Shown here: one piece after another, positions 15,884 through 24,390 of the stretch
Numbering within the stretch: the stretch's first letter is position 1
How the letters are laid out: each line of letters starts with the position of its first letter
Virus record (IMG/VR): IMGVR_UViG_3300022751_000017
Location: 27,187-91,186 of that record
Length of the DNA: 64,000 bases
Direction: 5' to 3' (one strand)
Source: a virus
Notes under the pieces: model-generated
Databases searched by the model: none
The model's input: only the letters and a program-made list of their open reading frames with translations
Told to the model about the DNA's origin: nothing
Program-made: the position numbers and the translations under genes

Positions 15884-16725
15884 TCCGCCTACTCATTATA
15901 TTGCTATTTATAGCAACCAATTCATTTGGGCAGGCTCAGCAAGTGCCAGCCCAGACGCAACGGTTCATGTCCACACTTAATGCTGTAGGGTATGCGCCAA
16001 CGCTGCCAAATTTCAGGGATGCTTACTACTTGGGCATGCATCTATACGGCAATGTGACTCACGAGGGCCAGGTATATGTGGAGACAGATACGTTGCTGTT
16101 CTACTATTTCCCATATATAGGAAATACATCTGCGGCTTTGAGGGTTGATTTCATAACGTTGGCTTCAGGGTCATTCGTTGGTGGAGTTACCATCGGAACT
16201 GATGCATGGAATGGGAATGGGTCTTCAGGGTATTTCAATACGACAATTACGCCACCATCTAATATTGGCAGCTATCATCTTGGTGTATATTCCTTCACAA
16301 ATGAAGCGGCTAACACAAAAGTTGATATAGGTAACTCTACGGGCAATTCAATTGCGCATAGATTCCTGATAAAAACCACGCTGGTGGCTAATCCATGCTT
16401 TATGCTTGCACTATCCATGTCGGCCTCGGTGCCTACCAGTGCGCTGCAGAATGCCCCGGCATCAACAATAGGCCTTTTCATAGCAGCTAGATTAGCCTCA
16501 AACACTTCATTAGTTCAAGGATTTAAGGATGGTGTTGCTCTCCAGGCGGCATCTAATAATGCACCTACAACCGGCACTATTGGGGTGTCTTGGGTAGGGC
16601 ATGACCAATCTGCGACTTTTGGCTACAGCACAAAATCATATGGTGTTGCATTTGCCGGTAAAGCACTTACGACACCCCAGATATTAAGTCTTTCTCAAGC
16701 AGGAACATATAAAGTAACAAAATGA
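15880..16725 (+). CDS. Exported fibre/lectin-like protein, 281 aa
   Basis: Signal peptide MIRLLIILLFIATNSFGQ, cleaved after FG. The mature part has beta-sandwich character, with NTTITPPSNIGSYHLGVYSF and a C-terminus GVAFAGKALTTPQILSLSQA resembling LamG-type or fibre-tip modules. It overlaps both neighbours by 4 nt, so expression is coupled. Together with the flanking genes it forms a run of signal-peptide-bearing fibre-like products. A receptor-binding or surface-adhesion role is likely but unproven. Confidence 0.6.
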   Translation: MIRLLIILLFIATNSFGQAQQVPAQTQRFMSTLNAVGYAPTLPNFRDAYYLGMHLYGNVTHEGQVYVETDTLLFYYFPYIGNTSAALRVDFITLASGSFVGGVTIGTDAWNGNGSSGYFNTTITPPSNIGSYHLGVYSFTNEAANTKVDIGNSTGNSIAHRFLIKTTLVANPCFMLALSMSASVPTSALQNAPASTIGLFIAARLASNTSLVQGFKDGVALQAASNNAPTTGTIGVSWVGHDQSATFGYSTKSYGVAFAGKALTTPQILSLSQAGTYKVTK

Positions 16726-17339
16726 AAAAATACATCTATCTGCTGTTAATGATATTGGGAAGTGCCCAGCACACTTTCGCACAGGCGCCACCACCACAAT
16801 ATTGGATAATAATCCCCCCGGACTTTGCTTTATCCATGCGTGATAGCATTGGCTGTAGCGGTGGTTGCGTATTTGCATGCGCAGTGGATACGTTTGGGCG
16901 GTATATAGTGGATACATCTACCTCCCATTATTTTGAGGCAGCATTCGATACGATGTATGCGCATACAGGTGGGAGGCATATGGAACTGATCAATTACTAC
17001 CAGATATGGCAAGGTGATCCTTACCAGGGCCAGATGCTGGTGGACATGCATATAAAAGTAAGGGATGGGTATATCCCACAAAAGGATACTGCAACAATAT
17101 CAGGGAGCACAACCTATGTTCTACCGGCGGGGCGAGTGTTGCTACTATACAGGATAGTGCCGTCAGGGAGCACAACGATCACGGTAGGGTTGACACCCGG
17201 AGGGGATGAAATATTCCCAGCTACTACCACCAGTCAGCCATTGACATTGCAATCCGGCATAACGTTCGATACAAATACAACTATTTATATAACCGTTACA
17301 GGAGGTACATCTTGTAGACACATTCGCCTTAAAGTATGA
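16722..17339 (+). CDS. Exported protein of the fibre cluster, 205 aa
   Basis: Signal peptide MKKYIYLLLMILGSAQHTFA then Q. The first half contains Cys pairs (IGCSGGCVFACA) and Trp/Tyr-rich strands. The second half is a beta domain (TTYVLPAGRVLLLYRIVPSG) ending in SCRHIRLKV. The four Cys of the N-terminal half could form disulfides in the periplasm, which fits export. It is translationally coupled to both neighbours. Family not recognised. Confidence 0.6.
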   Translation: MKKYIYLLLMILGSAQHTFAQAPPPQYWIIIPPDFALSMRDSIGCSGGCVFACAVDTFGRYIVDTSTSHYFEAAFDTMYAHTGGRHMELINYYQIWQGDPYQGQMLVDMHIKVRDGYIPQKDTATISGSTTYVLPAGRVLLLYRIVPSGSTTITVGLTPGGDEIFPATTTSQPLTLQSGITFDTNTTIYITVTGGTSCRHIRLKV

Positions 17340-18256
17340 GAAACATATTCATAACCGTTATTACCGTAGTTTGTGTCTGTATTGCGGCATTCATTTATAT
17401 TACGGCCAGGACAGAAGCTCCGGCGCATGCGCAGACATCTGTGTATATGACAGATGTTCTGAAGCTGGGGTCAAAAATGGCTACATCACTCAGTGACGAT
17501 ACTACCGGTGCCAACTGGACTACTCAATCACTAATTGAGGGCTATGCAATCAAGCGATATGTCGCAGGAAGGGTTGCTGCGACTGTAGCCTTGATACCAA
17601 CCAACAATAATACGCTGTCCAATGGTGCCGGTTATATTACCGCAAGCTCAGCCTCGGCACTGACCAATAAGAGCGGGAATATATCTATGTGGACGAATGA
17701 CATAGGCTATATTACCGGCATAACAAATGCCCAGGTGGTATCTGCTTTGGCGTATACTCCTACACCTACAACCCGGAATCTCACTATAAATGGCTCTACT
17801 CAGTCATTGGCCTCTGATAGAACATGGACATTGACTACTGCAACTGTGGCGGAGAGTGGTAATCTATATTATACTGATACACGTAGTAGAGCAGCTGTAT
17901 CTTTGACTACTACCGGTACCGGAGTTGCGACTTATAATCCTGCTACAGGTGTACTAAATATTCCGGCACCAAATTCCTACAAAATACCTGTACCTTATTC
18001 TGGAATTACTAATGGGTCTGGAGATTATACAGTTACATTTCCGGTTTCTTATTCAGTAGCTCCAAATATACAGGCTAATATAGTAGGTGGTACTGACTTG
18101 CAGCGATCCACAATAACCACAATAACAACTACTGGATTTACAGTACATGTTGTTGTGCAGAATACTACAACCGTTGCGCTTGTAGGTCTTGTGCTTATAC
18201 CCGGAACTGCTGCCGTGGTTGGAGCTAAGGTAGATGTGCTTATAACTGAGAAATAA
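17336..18256 (+). CDS. Fibre protein with N-terminal membrane/signal segment, 306 aa
   Basis: Residues 5-24 (FITVITVVCVCIAAFIYITA) form a signal anchor or signal peptide followed by APAHAQ. The body carries fibre motifs: NNTLSNGAGYIT, NLTINGSTQSLASDRTW and VATYNPATGVLNIPAP, typical of phage tail-fibre repeats. The tail domain (PVPYSGITNGSGDYTVTFP) resembles a fibre tip. It is the last of four consecutive export-signal genes. The mix of a clear fibre body and an N-terminal hydrophobic segment is the most direct sign that these fibres meet the membrane. Confidence 0.7.
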   Translation: MRNIFITVITVVCVCIAAFIYITARTEAPAHAQTSVYMTDVLKLGSKMATSLSDDTTGANWTTQSLIEGYAIKRYVAGRVAATVALIPTNNNTLSNGAGYITASSASALTNKSGNISMWTNDIGYITGITNAQVVSALAYTPTPTTRNLTINGSTQSLASDRTWTLTTATVAESGNLYYTDTRSRAAVSLTTTGTGVATYNPATGVLNIPAPNSYKIPVPYSGITNGSGDYTVTFPVSYSVAPNIQANIVGGTDLQRSTITTITTTGFTVHVVVQNTTTVALVGLVLIPGTAAVVGAKVDVLITEK

Positions 18257-18308
18257 TTATAACTAAACAATAAAATCGACCAAGCACATGTGCAAAGCAA
18301 CTCGTTTA

Positions 18309-18614
18309 ATGAAGATTAAAGATTTCAACCTGTTTTCAGATGATGTGACAGGAATTAATGGTGATGGCATACCAGTAGGCAAGCTGCCATTTTTGCTTGC
18401 CGCATACCCTACTATGTTTGCTATAGCACCAGATACTGATGGTCAACCTACATTATTTGCGGAGGTGCCGGTAGGTGAAGGCTTGACGTTGAACACTACC
18501 TCTATGGATCGCGTGGCTACTGAGGTACATTCTGTAGAATTTAATGGTGATAATGTACCACTGCTTATCAGACTATTTGGTGCATGGACTAAGCCAAAAC
18601 CTAAAGTATCGTGA
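18309..18614 (+). CDS. Hypothetical protein, 101 aa
   Basis: The start at MKIKDFNLFSDD was chosen over an ATG 21 nt upstream because the extra residues (MCKATRL) look like leader. The protein is soluble and mixed, with no export signal (LPFLLAAYPTMFAIAPDTDG). It ends 4 nt into the next gene. It sits between the fibre and lysis genes. Function unknown. Confidence 0.55.
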   Translation: MKIKDFNLFSDDVTGINGDGIPVGKLPFLLAAYPTMFAIAPDTDGQPTLFAEVPVGEGLTLNTTSMDRVATEVHSVEFNGDNVPLLIRLFGAWTKPKPKVS

Positions 18615-18937
18615 GGAGATGGGAGCCATTTGTCTGGTGGGGTGTTCTTGCATGTGGGTTCCTCATGGAATATTATAAGGGAACTGACAAAGTCCCTGTT
18701 TTTGATGCCATGGGGAGTGCAATGTTGATTTTTGTCGGACTATTTGGGAAAAACAACAATCTTGTAATTGCATGGTATATATTATTCTTAGGGATAGGCA
18801 AGGCATTTGACGCAATACAATACCCTTATTTACAAATAGATCATAATGTAGCAGAGATAGTTAACATTATATTTAGCACGATTGGAGCGATAATACTATG
18901 GATTAGGAGAAATTATCACCATGATACAACAACATAG
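18611..18937 (+). CDS. Small membrane protein, lysis-cassette candidate, 108 aa
   Basis: Three hydrophobic segments (about 6-20, 33-47 and 50-64) plus a fourth near 80-98 and a basic, His-rich tail (RRNYHHDTTT). Size and topology are compatible with a class I or II holin. It lies two genes before a lipoprotein of spanin type and four before the endolysin. Several adjacent small membrane proteins compete for the holin role. Confidence 0.55.
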   Translation: MRRWEPFVWWGVLACGFLMEYYKGTDKVPVFDAMGSAMLIFVGLFGKNNNLVIAWYILFLGIGKAFDAIQYPYLQIDHNVAEIVNIIFSTIGAIILWIRRNYHHDTTT

Positions 18938-18941
18938 AAGA

Positions 18942-19310
18942 ATGGATACTCCTAAAGCCCATGTTACAGATATATTAATGAGGATACTTGCATGGGCCTG
19001 GATGGTTTTACCTCCGGTGATTATAGGTAATCTCACACTATGGTCTGCAATGGAGGTTTCAGAGAAACGCTTATCCTGGAGAGGCAGGTTTTTCATAGTT
19101 CTAGGATCTCTAGGTCTTGCATCAGTGATGCATAGGGTTTGTGAAACGTACCAGCTGCAAAGGCATGAGTGGATATGTATATTCCTTATAAGCTTCGTGA
19201 GCCAGCATATCCTAAAATTTGCCTACGCTGAATTGGGTGGCATAATGAAGGATGCGGTAAGAGCGCAGCTGCAGCGATTTGTTAAGGGTCTTGATAAAGA
19301 AAAAGAATAA
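18942..19310 (+). CDS. Small membrane protein, lysis-cassette candidate, 122 aa
   Basis: The start at MDTPKAHVTD is preferred; an ATG 21 nt upstream overlaps the previous gene. There are hydrophobic segments around ILAWAWMVLPPVIIGNLTLW and FFIVLGSLGLASVM and a third at ICIFLISFVSQHIL, then a charged amphipathic tail (VRAQLQRFVKGLDKEKE). This resembles phage holins with a cytoplasmic charged end. It forms a series with the membrane genes on both sides. Confidence 0.55.
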   Translation: MDTPKAHVTDILMRILAWAWMVLPPVIIGNLTLWSAMEVSEKRLSWRGRFFIVLGSLGLASVMHRVCETYQLQRHEWICIFLISFVSQHILKFAYAELGGIMKDAVRAQLQRFVKGLDKEKE

Positions 19311-19321
19311 AAACAATAATC

Positions 19322-19657
19322 ATGCATAGTGACTTAACTTTACTGGGTCTTGGAATGGCAGGGGTGTTATTGCACTGTCTTATCAAGATAAGCAAATTAA
19401 AAAAGACGAATAGTTTCAAGTTCGCTACCTATTTTAGTATGGAGTGGCCGACCATATGTATATCAGCTATAGTTGTCGCTATAGCCATAGTGTGCAAGCA
19501 TGAGGTTACTCAGCTGGATCAGGCGAAAAACTGGCTCGGTATCGGGTTTGTATCTATTGGCTATATGGGTCAGTCCATATTGATAACCGTGATGGGTCGT
19601 GCAGAAGCTATATTGACAAGAAAAAAAGAAGAAATTGAAATTAAAACAGGTCTATGA
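19322..19657 (+). CDS. Small membrane protein, 111 aa
   Basis: Three hydrophobic segments (about 7-22, 42-58 and 72-88) and a Lys/Glu-rich C-terminal tail (LTRKKEEIEIKTGL). It overlaps the next lipoprotein gene by 4 nt. It is one of three successive small membrane proteins in the lysis neighbourhood; any of them could be the holin or antiholin. Confidence 0.55.
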   Translation: MHSDLTLLGLGMAGVLLHCLIKISKLKKTNSFKFATYFSMEWPTICISAIVVAIAIVCKHEVTQLDQAKNWLGIGFVSIGYMGQSILITVMGRAEAILTRKKEEIEIKTGL

Positions 19658-20229
19658 GATACATTACAGATAGAGCTTACTCCAGGTTATTATTGTTCGC
19701 ATGCTTGTTTGTAGCGGTGGTAGTTGTTTTTGCCTCATGTAAAGGAACGAAGGACTACGCTACTGCATTTGATCAACTGAAGAATAAGGCTGAAGCGAGC
19801 AAGGTTGATGATGATCATGCCATACCGGCTGCGAAGTGCGCTGCGTGGTACCCTGTTCATACTAAGATAGTGACATTGCCGGCTCGTATAATAAAAGGTA
19901 AAAGTGACACAACGGTATTGCCGGGAGAGGTACGATATGTAGATTGCGACAGCGTTAAATCTGCTAATGGCAGTAGCAAGGTAGTTGTGAAATGTCCTCC
20001 GGCTCAAATTGTGCATGATATAGACACTGTAGTGAAGGAGACTATAAAATTGGTAGAGAACACAGCGCGAGTGCATGAGCTTGAAGTGAAGTTGTCCAAT
20101 ACAGAAAAAAAATCGGAGAGTATGTACCAGTCTCTGAAAACTTATAAAAAGGTTAGTGCATGTGAGGGAATAATTCTTGCGCTCATTGGTATTTACGGGG
20201 TATACAAATTATACAATAAAGTAGTCTAA
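19654..20229 (+). CDS. Probable unimolecular spanin (u-spanin), 191 aa
   Basis: The N-terminus has a hydrophobic stretch ending in a lipobox, VVVFASC, so Cys29 should be lipidated and sent to the outer membrane. Residues about 115-155 are helical and polar (HELEVKLSNTEKKSESMYQS), suitable to span the periplasm. A C-terminal hydrophobic helix (IILALIGIYGVYKLY) can anchor in the inner membrane. Lipoprotein start plus C-terminal transmembrane helix is the known architecture of T1-type u-spanins, which fuse the two membranes at lysis. It lies two genes upstream of the endolysin, with holin-like genes before it. Assignment by architecture, not by sequence family. Confidence 0.6.
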   Translation: MRYITDRAYSRLLLFACLFVAVVVVFASCKGTKDYATAFDQLKNKAEASKVDDDHAIPAAKCAAWYPVHTKIVTLPARIIKGKSDTTVLPGEVRYVDCDSVKSANGSSKVVVKCPPAQIVHDIDTVVKETIKLVENTARVHELEVKLSNTEKKSESMYQSLKTYKKVSACEGIILALIGIYGVYKLYNKVV

Positions 20230-20243
20230 AATATAAATCTAAC

Positions 20244-20891
20244 ATGAGAAAGTCATTCACGGTTCTTGCATGGCAGGATAGCGCTGGTACATTTTTCCCT
20301 GCGGGTGCTCAGCGGACTATTAGCTGCGATCATATTAATGAGGGTAATTACGGATTGGCACTAAATGGGCAGATAACCAAATTGCCTACAAGTACGGTAC
20401 CAATAGGGTTTACAGGCACTGACTTTCAGCACCAGGTGGCAAGCATACACCCAGGCACTTTACTAAGCGATCCTACAGCGTATACAAATTCCAGCTTTAA
20501 GGTTGTTACGAGGGTGAAAGACTTGTCCAATAACAATGTTACGTATGTCGATGCAGCTGACTACCTGGCTAAATTTGGTGATTGCAATAAATGCTGCACA
20601 CCGATCAACTGCACACCGATATTGAATGTGCGTACTACAGCATTGGGTACAACTACCGCGACTGTTGCATGGGATGCGTCAAGCCAGGCTACAGTGTATG
20701 AATATGTGAATGTCATAAGGTCTGGCTCATGTGTTACGCCAGCCGGCACCGGCACTATAACCACGGCCACGAGTGTGTCATTTACCGGACTTACAGGCGG
20801 GTCGGTTTATTGTTTTGCGGTAAGGCAGCGATGCAGCGCCACAAATTTTAGTGCATGGACATTGTTCCAATATACCACTGTAGCGCCTTAA
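20244..20891 (+). CDS. Virion-type protein with C-terminal fibronectin-III-like domain, 215 aa
   Basis: Residues 1-110 form an unknown beta domain ending in a Cys cluster (GDCNKCCTPINCTP). Residues about 125-215 fit an Fn3-like fold (TTATVAWDASSQATVYEYVN ... FTGLTGGSVYCFAVRQR). Fn3 modules are common on phage surface and tail proteins, where they bind carbohydrate or cell surfaces. No signal peptide is seen. It sits between the spanin and the endolysin. Confidence 0.6.
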   Translation: MRKSFTVLAWQDSAGTFFPAGAQRTISCDHINEGNYGLALNGQITKLPTSTVPIGFTGTDFQHQVASIHPGTLLSDPTAYTNSSFKVVTRVKDLSNNNVTYVDAADYLAKFGDCNKCCTPINCTPILNVRTTALGTTTATVAWDASSQATVYEYVNVIRSGSCVTPAGTGTITTATSVSFTGLTGGSVYCFAVRQRCSATNFSAWTLFQYTTVAP

Positions 20892-20900
20892 AATATTAAT

Positions 20901-21407
20901 ATGGCGACTTCAATAGGTTATTTAAAGGGTATGCTTCTGGATACGGATATTAAGGCCGTACTAAGAACCATCAGGCGCGGCGAAGGTACCATAGCGCCTG
21001 ATGGTTACAGTTATTTATTCGGCAGCTCGCCAAAAAATAACAGGCGCTTTACTGATTTTTCTACGCACCCCAATCAACGCTTTACCTTCACCATAAACGG
21101 TGTTACAAATATCACAAGCGCTGCCGGAGCCTACCAGATATTAAAGAAGACATTTGATACCCTTTGCTTCAAATATGGGTTTAAAGACTTCACGCCGCAG
21201 ACGCAGGATTTGATGGCATTGGCTCTTTTCGATACCCGTGGATGCCTCAAGGCTGTAGCAGATGGAAATTTCTTCGACCCTGAAATAATGGACCGGTTGA
21301 ACAATGAATGGGCCAGTCTTCCGATGGCCGGATACGGACAGCCTGAAAAGAGCATGGACCAGGTAAAGAGGTGGTACATTATGGAAGGTGGAATTATAGC
21401 TAAATAA
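20901..21407 (+). CDS. Endolysin, lambda-R-like lytic transglycosylase/lysozyme, 168 aa
   Basis: Matches the lambda endolysin R pattern closely: RRGEGT with the presumed catalytic Glu near residue 28, RFTDFSTHPN, SAAGAYQILKKTFDTL, GFKDFTPQTQDLMAL and NEWASLPMAGYGQP. It cleaves the glycan strands of peptidoglycan. The length is close to R (158 aa). There is no signal peptide, so release should depend on a holin among the upstream small membrane proteins. Its neighbours are the Fn3-like gene before it and the portal gene 9 nt after it, so lysis and head genes are contiguous. Confidence 0.88.
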   Translation: MATSIGYLKGMLLDTDIKAVLRTIRRGEGTIAPDGYSYLFGSSPKNNRRFTDFSTHPNQRFTFTINGVTNITSAAGAYQILKKTFDTLCFKYGFKDFTPQTQDLMALALFDTRGCLKAVADGNFFDPEIMDRLNNEWASLPMAGYGQPEKSMDQVKRWYIMEGGIIAK

Positions 21408-21416
21408 AAATAGAGC

Positions 21417-24062
21417 ATGTTCTTATTAAGGGAATGGATTGAGACCAACGAGGGTGAAAAAAATATTGAGTGGGCTAACCGTATCATCTCATTTGTGCGG
21501 ATGTATATGTCGCCATTGGTCAATCTTGATTCTGCTGAGATGGGTATGAACTACCTGCTCGGGCGCCAGGATATGTCTCCTATACGCAACCTGTTCCAGA
21601 ATCCTATAGCCCTTAATCTGAACAACACCACATACGGTAATACAGGATACGGTAGAGTGTTTGGCCCCAATGGGCAGCCGGTAAAGCCCGAAGAGCGCAA
21701 TCTGCATCCTGAGATGTTAGGTGTTGAATTCCGCTCATTACCTGTAATGGAAAAGCTGAGGAACATGCTGGTGGCGGAGATGAAAAAAATGGGGGTAGTG
21801 CTCACCGTGAAAAGCGATGACCCTACCGCTACCATCAACAGGAAAAAGGACGAGGCGTTCATTAAGGACAGGCACAATATAGAAGGGCTTTTAAATTATA
21901 TTTATACCTCCATAGGCGAAGCCCCGTTCAAGATAGAAGAGCACGAGGCAAGGTTCGGGGAGAAGCCAGACAATGGCAACACTCAGGATTTTCAGCGTAT
22001 GAGTCTAAATCCTGGGAATCCATCTGATGTGGATTTCTTTATGCGTAATTTCCATAAGCTGGATGCGGAAATGGCGGCGGAGAATCCTATTAATTACTTC
22101 ATGAGATTTAATGAGGTAGAGGATATATTCTTTGAAAACTGGACTACAGACCTGGTGGCAAAAAAAGCTATTGCCGGGCAGCAGTACGTAAGTAAGCTAA
22201 ATGGAGCAATAAAGTTTGATTATCTCACTCCGGAGACAACGTACATATACGGTGGTGGGAGGAGAAAGGATTTTGATGATGCAAATGCCAAGGCATACCA
22301 GCAGAATATTACCATAAAAGATCTACTTGACAGGATAGGTGATGAATTCGATTTTAATAAAGAGCTTAATCTGCTTTTTCAGGCAGTTTATACCTGCAGC
22401 CAAGGATCAATTGATATTACCGGTATAGGTACAGACGCCCGTAATGGATGGTTTTGTTCAGCGCGCACAGGCACTAAGTACTCCTACCGGGATTTTATGG
22501 ACTTTAAGGTGTCTTTCGGATACATGGAGTGGATCAGCGCAAATGAGACAGATTATGGTGCTGAAGCAAACCTAACAGGTGACAGAAAGTTCGATGAGGA
22601 CAAGAGCACATTTTCTTATGGTGGGTCTGGAGGGGAAGAGTCTCCTGAAAAAAGGTACGCAAAAAAAGCGCGCTACGAGGTGCCTACATACAAGGCCTAC
22701 TATCTTGTTCTTAGTTCTTATGAGCAGCGGATATTTGATTTTGGCAAAGTAACTTACCAGCAGATAGAAGGGTACAATGACTTTAACTCAAACTGGACCA
22801 TACTCACTTACAAAGAGATAGGAGATAGTATTGCTATCAACTGCGCCCCTTTTGTAGACATCATCAATGAGTGCTGGTATAAATGGAAGTACGAGGTTCG
22901 CAAGGCAAAGCCCAGGGGGACTGATTACAACTATGACAGCCTTCTGGATATTGCTGAGGATACCTTTTCTGATACCAACATGACCCAGGCAGATAAGATA
23001 CAGAAGATGGTGTCTTGGCTAGATGCATCTGCCAATGGTATGTGGAAATTTCCGCAGATAGATGGGAAGATAGTAGCTATGTCCAACAATGCGCTGAATA
23101 TAGATAAGCCAAACGGACTGACTGCAGAGATCATGCGCTGGTGGGAAATGCTCATCAAGTCATGGGAGCAGATGCTATCGGTAGTAGGCCTTGATGCGCC
23201 CCTAAGGCAGGGTGATCCCGGCAATGCAAGGGATAGTATGAATAATCAGTTCAAGGCTCTGGAATATAGCCAGAACAATACTTATTATATCCCGGACAGC
23301 CTTACGTATATGGCGCAGAAGCTGGCTACGCGTACTATGCTGCAGGTTCAAGACATTATTCAGTTCAAAGATCATGATACCCTGGCATTTAAATTCCTTG
23401 CGGATGCTGTTGGAGAGGATTGTCTTGCCAGGATATCGCAGCTAGGCAAGAAGGCCATGCACCGGTATGGTATATTCGTGGAGAGCCTTAACCAGGCGCC
23501 ACAGAAGGCTAAGCTGGATGCGAGAATAGATGCCGCAATACAGAATGGTAAGATCAGCAATGCGGAAGCGCTAATGCTGGATGAAATAAAAAGCCTCAAG
23601 AGCAAGGCGCTAATGCTGGCCTATTTTGAGCAGCGCAATGCATCTCTTGTGCAGAAGAACGCTATGGAAATGCAGCAAGCCCAGGCGCAGCAAGCCCAGG
23701 CGCAGCTTCAGGGTGAAAAGGAAAACATTTTGCTCAAGGGCAACCTTGAGATTGAGAAGGCAAAGGTTGAAGGTAGCTTCGCGCTGCAAGGGCACATGAT
23801 CACACAGCAAGGCGGCATGGCTAAGCAGGAGATGAAGCATAGTGCAGATAGCAGGCAGATATACGAACAGGCTCAAGCCAATGTGATGGAGCAGCAACAG
23901 AGCCTTAATGATACCGGCAAGACTACACCGCCGGCGCAATCCGCAATAGTGCCTACGCCATACAGCAACCCTATTAACCAGATACCGCATCAGTCCGGCA
24001 TCCAGCAGTCGATGGCTGATTCCCAGCCGATGAGTACTGAACAGGCTGCGATGATTCCATAA
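21417..24062 (+). CDS. Probable portal protein, 881 aa
   Basis: A large, mixed alpha/beta protein that begins the head gene block (portal, scaffold, capsid order). The N-terminal 120 residues include LLGRQDMSPIRNLFQNP. The middle includes a Trp/Tyr-rich region. The final 150 residues are a Gln/Ala-rich coiled coil (MQQAQAQQAQAQLQGEKENI), as often seen at the portal barrel or tail in Bacteroidetes podoviruses. In the virion a portal dodecamer forms the DNA entry channel. A 15-bp direct repeat (23676-23705) extends the QAQ stretch. Residues about 501-513 (GTDYNYDSLLDIA) recur in the protein at 8634. Identification is by context and size, without a recognised domain. Confidence 0.6.
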   Translation: MFLLREWIETNEGEKNIEWANRIISFVRMYMSPLVNLDSAEMGMNYLLGRQDMSPIRNLFQNPIALNLNNTTYGNTGYGRVFGPNGQPVKPEERNLHPEMLGVEFRSLPVMEKLRNMLVAEMKKMGVVLTVKSDDPTATINRKKDEAFIKDRHNIEGLLNYIYTSIGEAPFKIEEHEARFGEKPDNGNTQDFQRMSLNPGNPSDVDFFMRNFHKLDAEMAAENPINYFMRFNEVEDIFFENWTTDLVAKKAIAGQQYVSKLNGAIKFDYLTPETTYIYGGGRRKDFDDANAKAYQQNITIKDLLDRIGDEFDFNKELNLLFQAVYTCSQGSIDITGIGTDARNGWFCSARTGTKYSYRDFMDFKVSFGYMEWISANETDYGAEANLTGDRKFDEDKSTFSYGGSGGEESPEKRYAKKARYEVPTYKAYYLVLSSYEQRIFDFGKVTYQQIEGYNDFNSNWTILTYKEIGDSIAINCAPFVDIINECWYKWKYEVRKAKPRGTDYNYDSLLDIAEDTFSDTNMTQADKIQKMVSWLDASANGMWKFPQIDGKIVAMSNNALNIDKPNGLTAEIMRWWEMLIKSWEQMLSVVGLDAPLRQGDPGNARDSMNNQFKALEYSQNNTYYIPDSLTYMAQKLATRTMLQVQDIIQFKDHDTLAFKFLADAVGEDCLARISQLGKKAMHRYGIFVESLNQAPQKAKLDARIDAAIQNGKISNAEALMLDEIKSLKSKALMLAYFEQRNASLVQKNAMEMQQAQAQQAQAQLQGEKENILLKGNLEIEKAKVEGSFALQGHMITQQGGMAKQEMKHSADSRQIYEQAQANVMEQQQSLNDTGKTTPPAQSAIVPTPYSNPINQIPHQSGIQQSMADSQPMSTEQAAMIP
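23676..23705 (+). repeat. Tandem 15-bp duplication in the portal coiled coil
   Basis: CAAGCCCAGGCGCAG occurs twice back to back, duplicating QAQAQ. This is an in-frame expansion of a low-complexity helical segment. Confidence 0.9.
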
Positions 24063-24098
24063 ATAAAAGTGCCCTCAATATTGAGGGCACTTTTATTT
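24061..24098. terminator. Perfect bidirectional terminator between portal and HNH genes
   Basis: A perfect 38-bp palindrome with 19-bp arms around a GTGCCCTCAAT core, A/T-rich at both ends. It begins inside the portal stop codon and overlaps the stop of the converging HNH gene, ending transcription from both sides. Confidence 0.88.
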
Positions 24099-24386
24099 AT
24101 GGAATTTCCTGACCGTTTTCTTTTCAGGGACATGTGCCCTGCTTATATCACGGAGAGCCCTGCTTGATTTATTTTTCCTATAGTCTATATAGTTTCTATT
24201 GTTGCTGCAACCTTTATTCAGATTGCATGAATGGCATAGCGTCTGCAGGTTTGTATAGTAATTGGTGCCTCCTTTTGACAAGGGTATTATGTGGTCTATA
24301 GTAAGATTGAATCTGGCGTTGCAAAGCAGACACATGTTATTATCTCTCTTGAAAATTGCCTCTCTTACTGCTTTGCGTATGGGCAT
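24093..24386 (-). CDS. HNH endonuclease, 97 aa
   Basis: A compact HNH nuclease. It has REAIFKRDNNMCLLCNARFN with a CxxC pair, the core TIDHIIPLSKGGTNYYTNLQ giving the catalytic His pair, and LCHSCNLNKG with the second CxxC. The zinc-finger-stabilised HNH fold cuts DNA. The gene follows a putative ribbon-helix-helix gene on the minus strand, inside an otherwise plus-strand head block, so the pair looks like an inserted homing-type or accessory unit. It ends in a basic tail (VPEKKTVRKFHK). Confidence 0.88.
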   Translation of the reverse strand: MPIRKAVREAIFKRDNNMCLLCNARFNLTIDHIIPLSKGGTNYYTNLQTLCHSCNLNKGCSNNRNYIDYRKNKSSRALRDISRAHVPEKKTVRKFHK

Positions 24387-24390
24387 AGCG

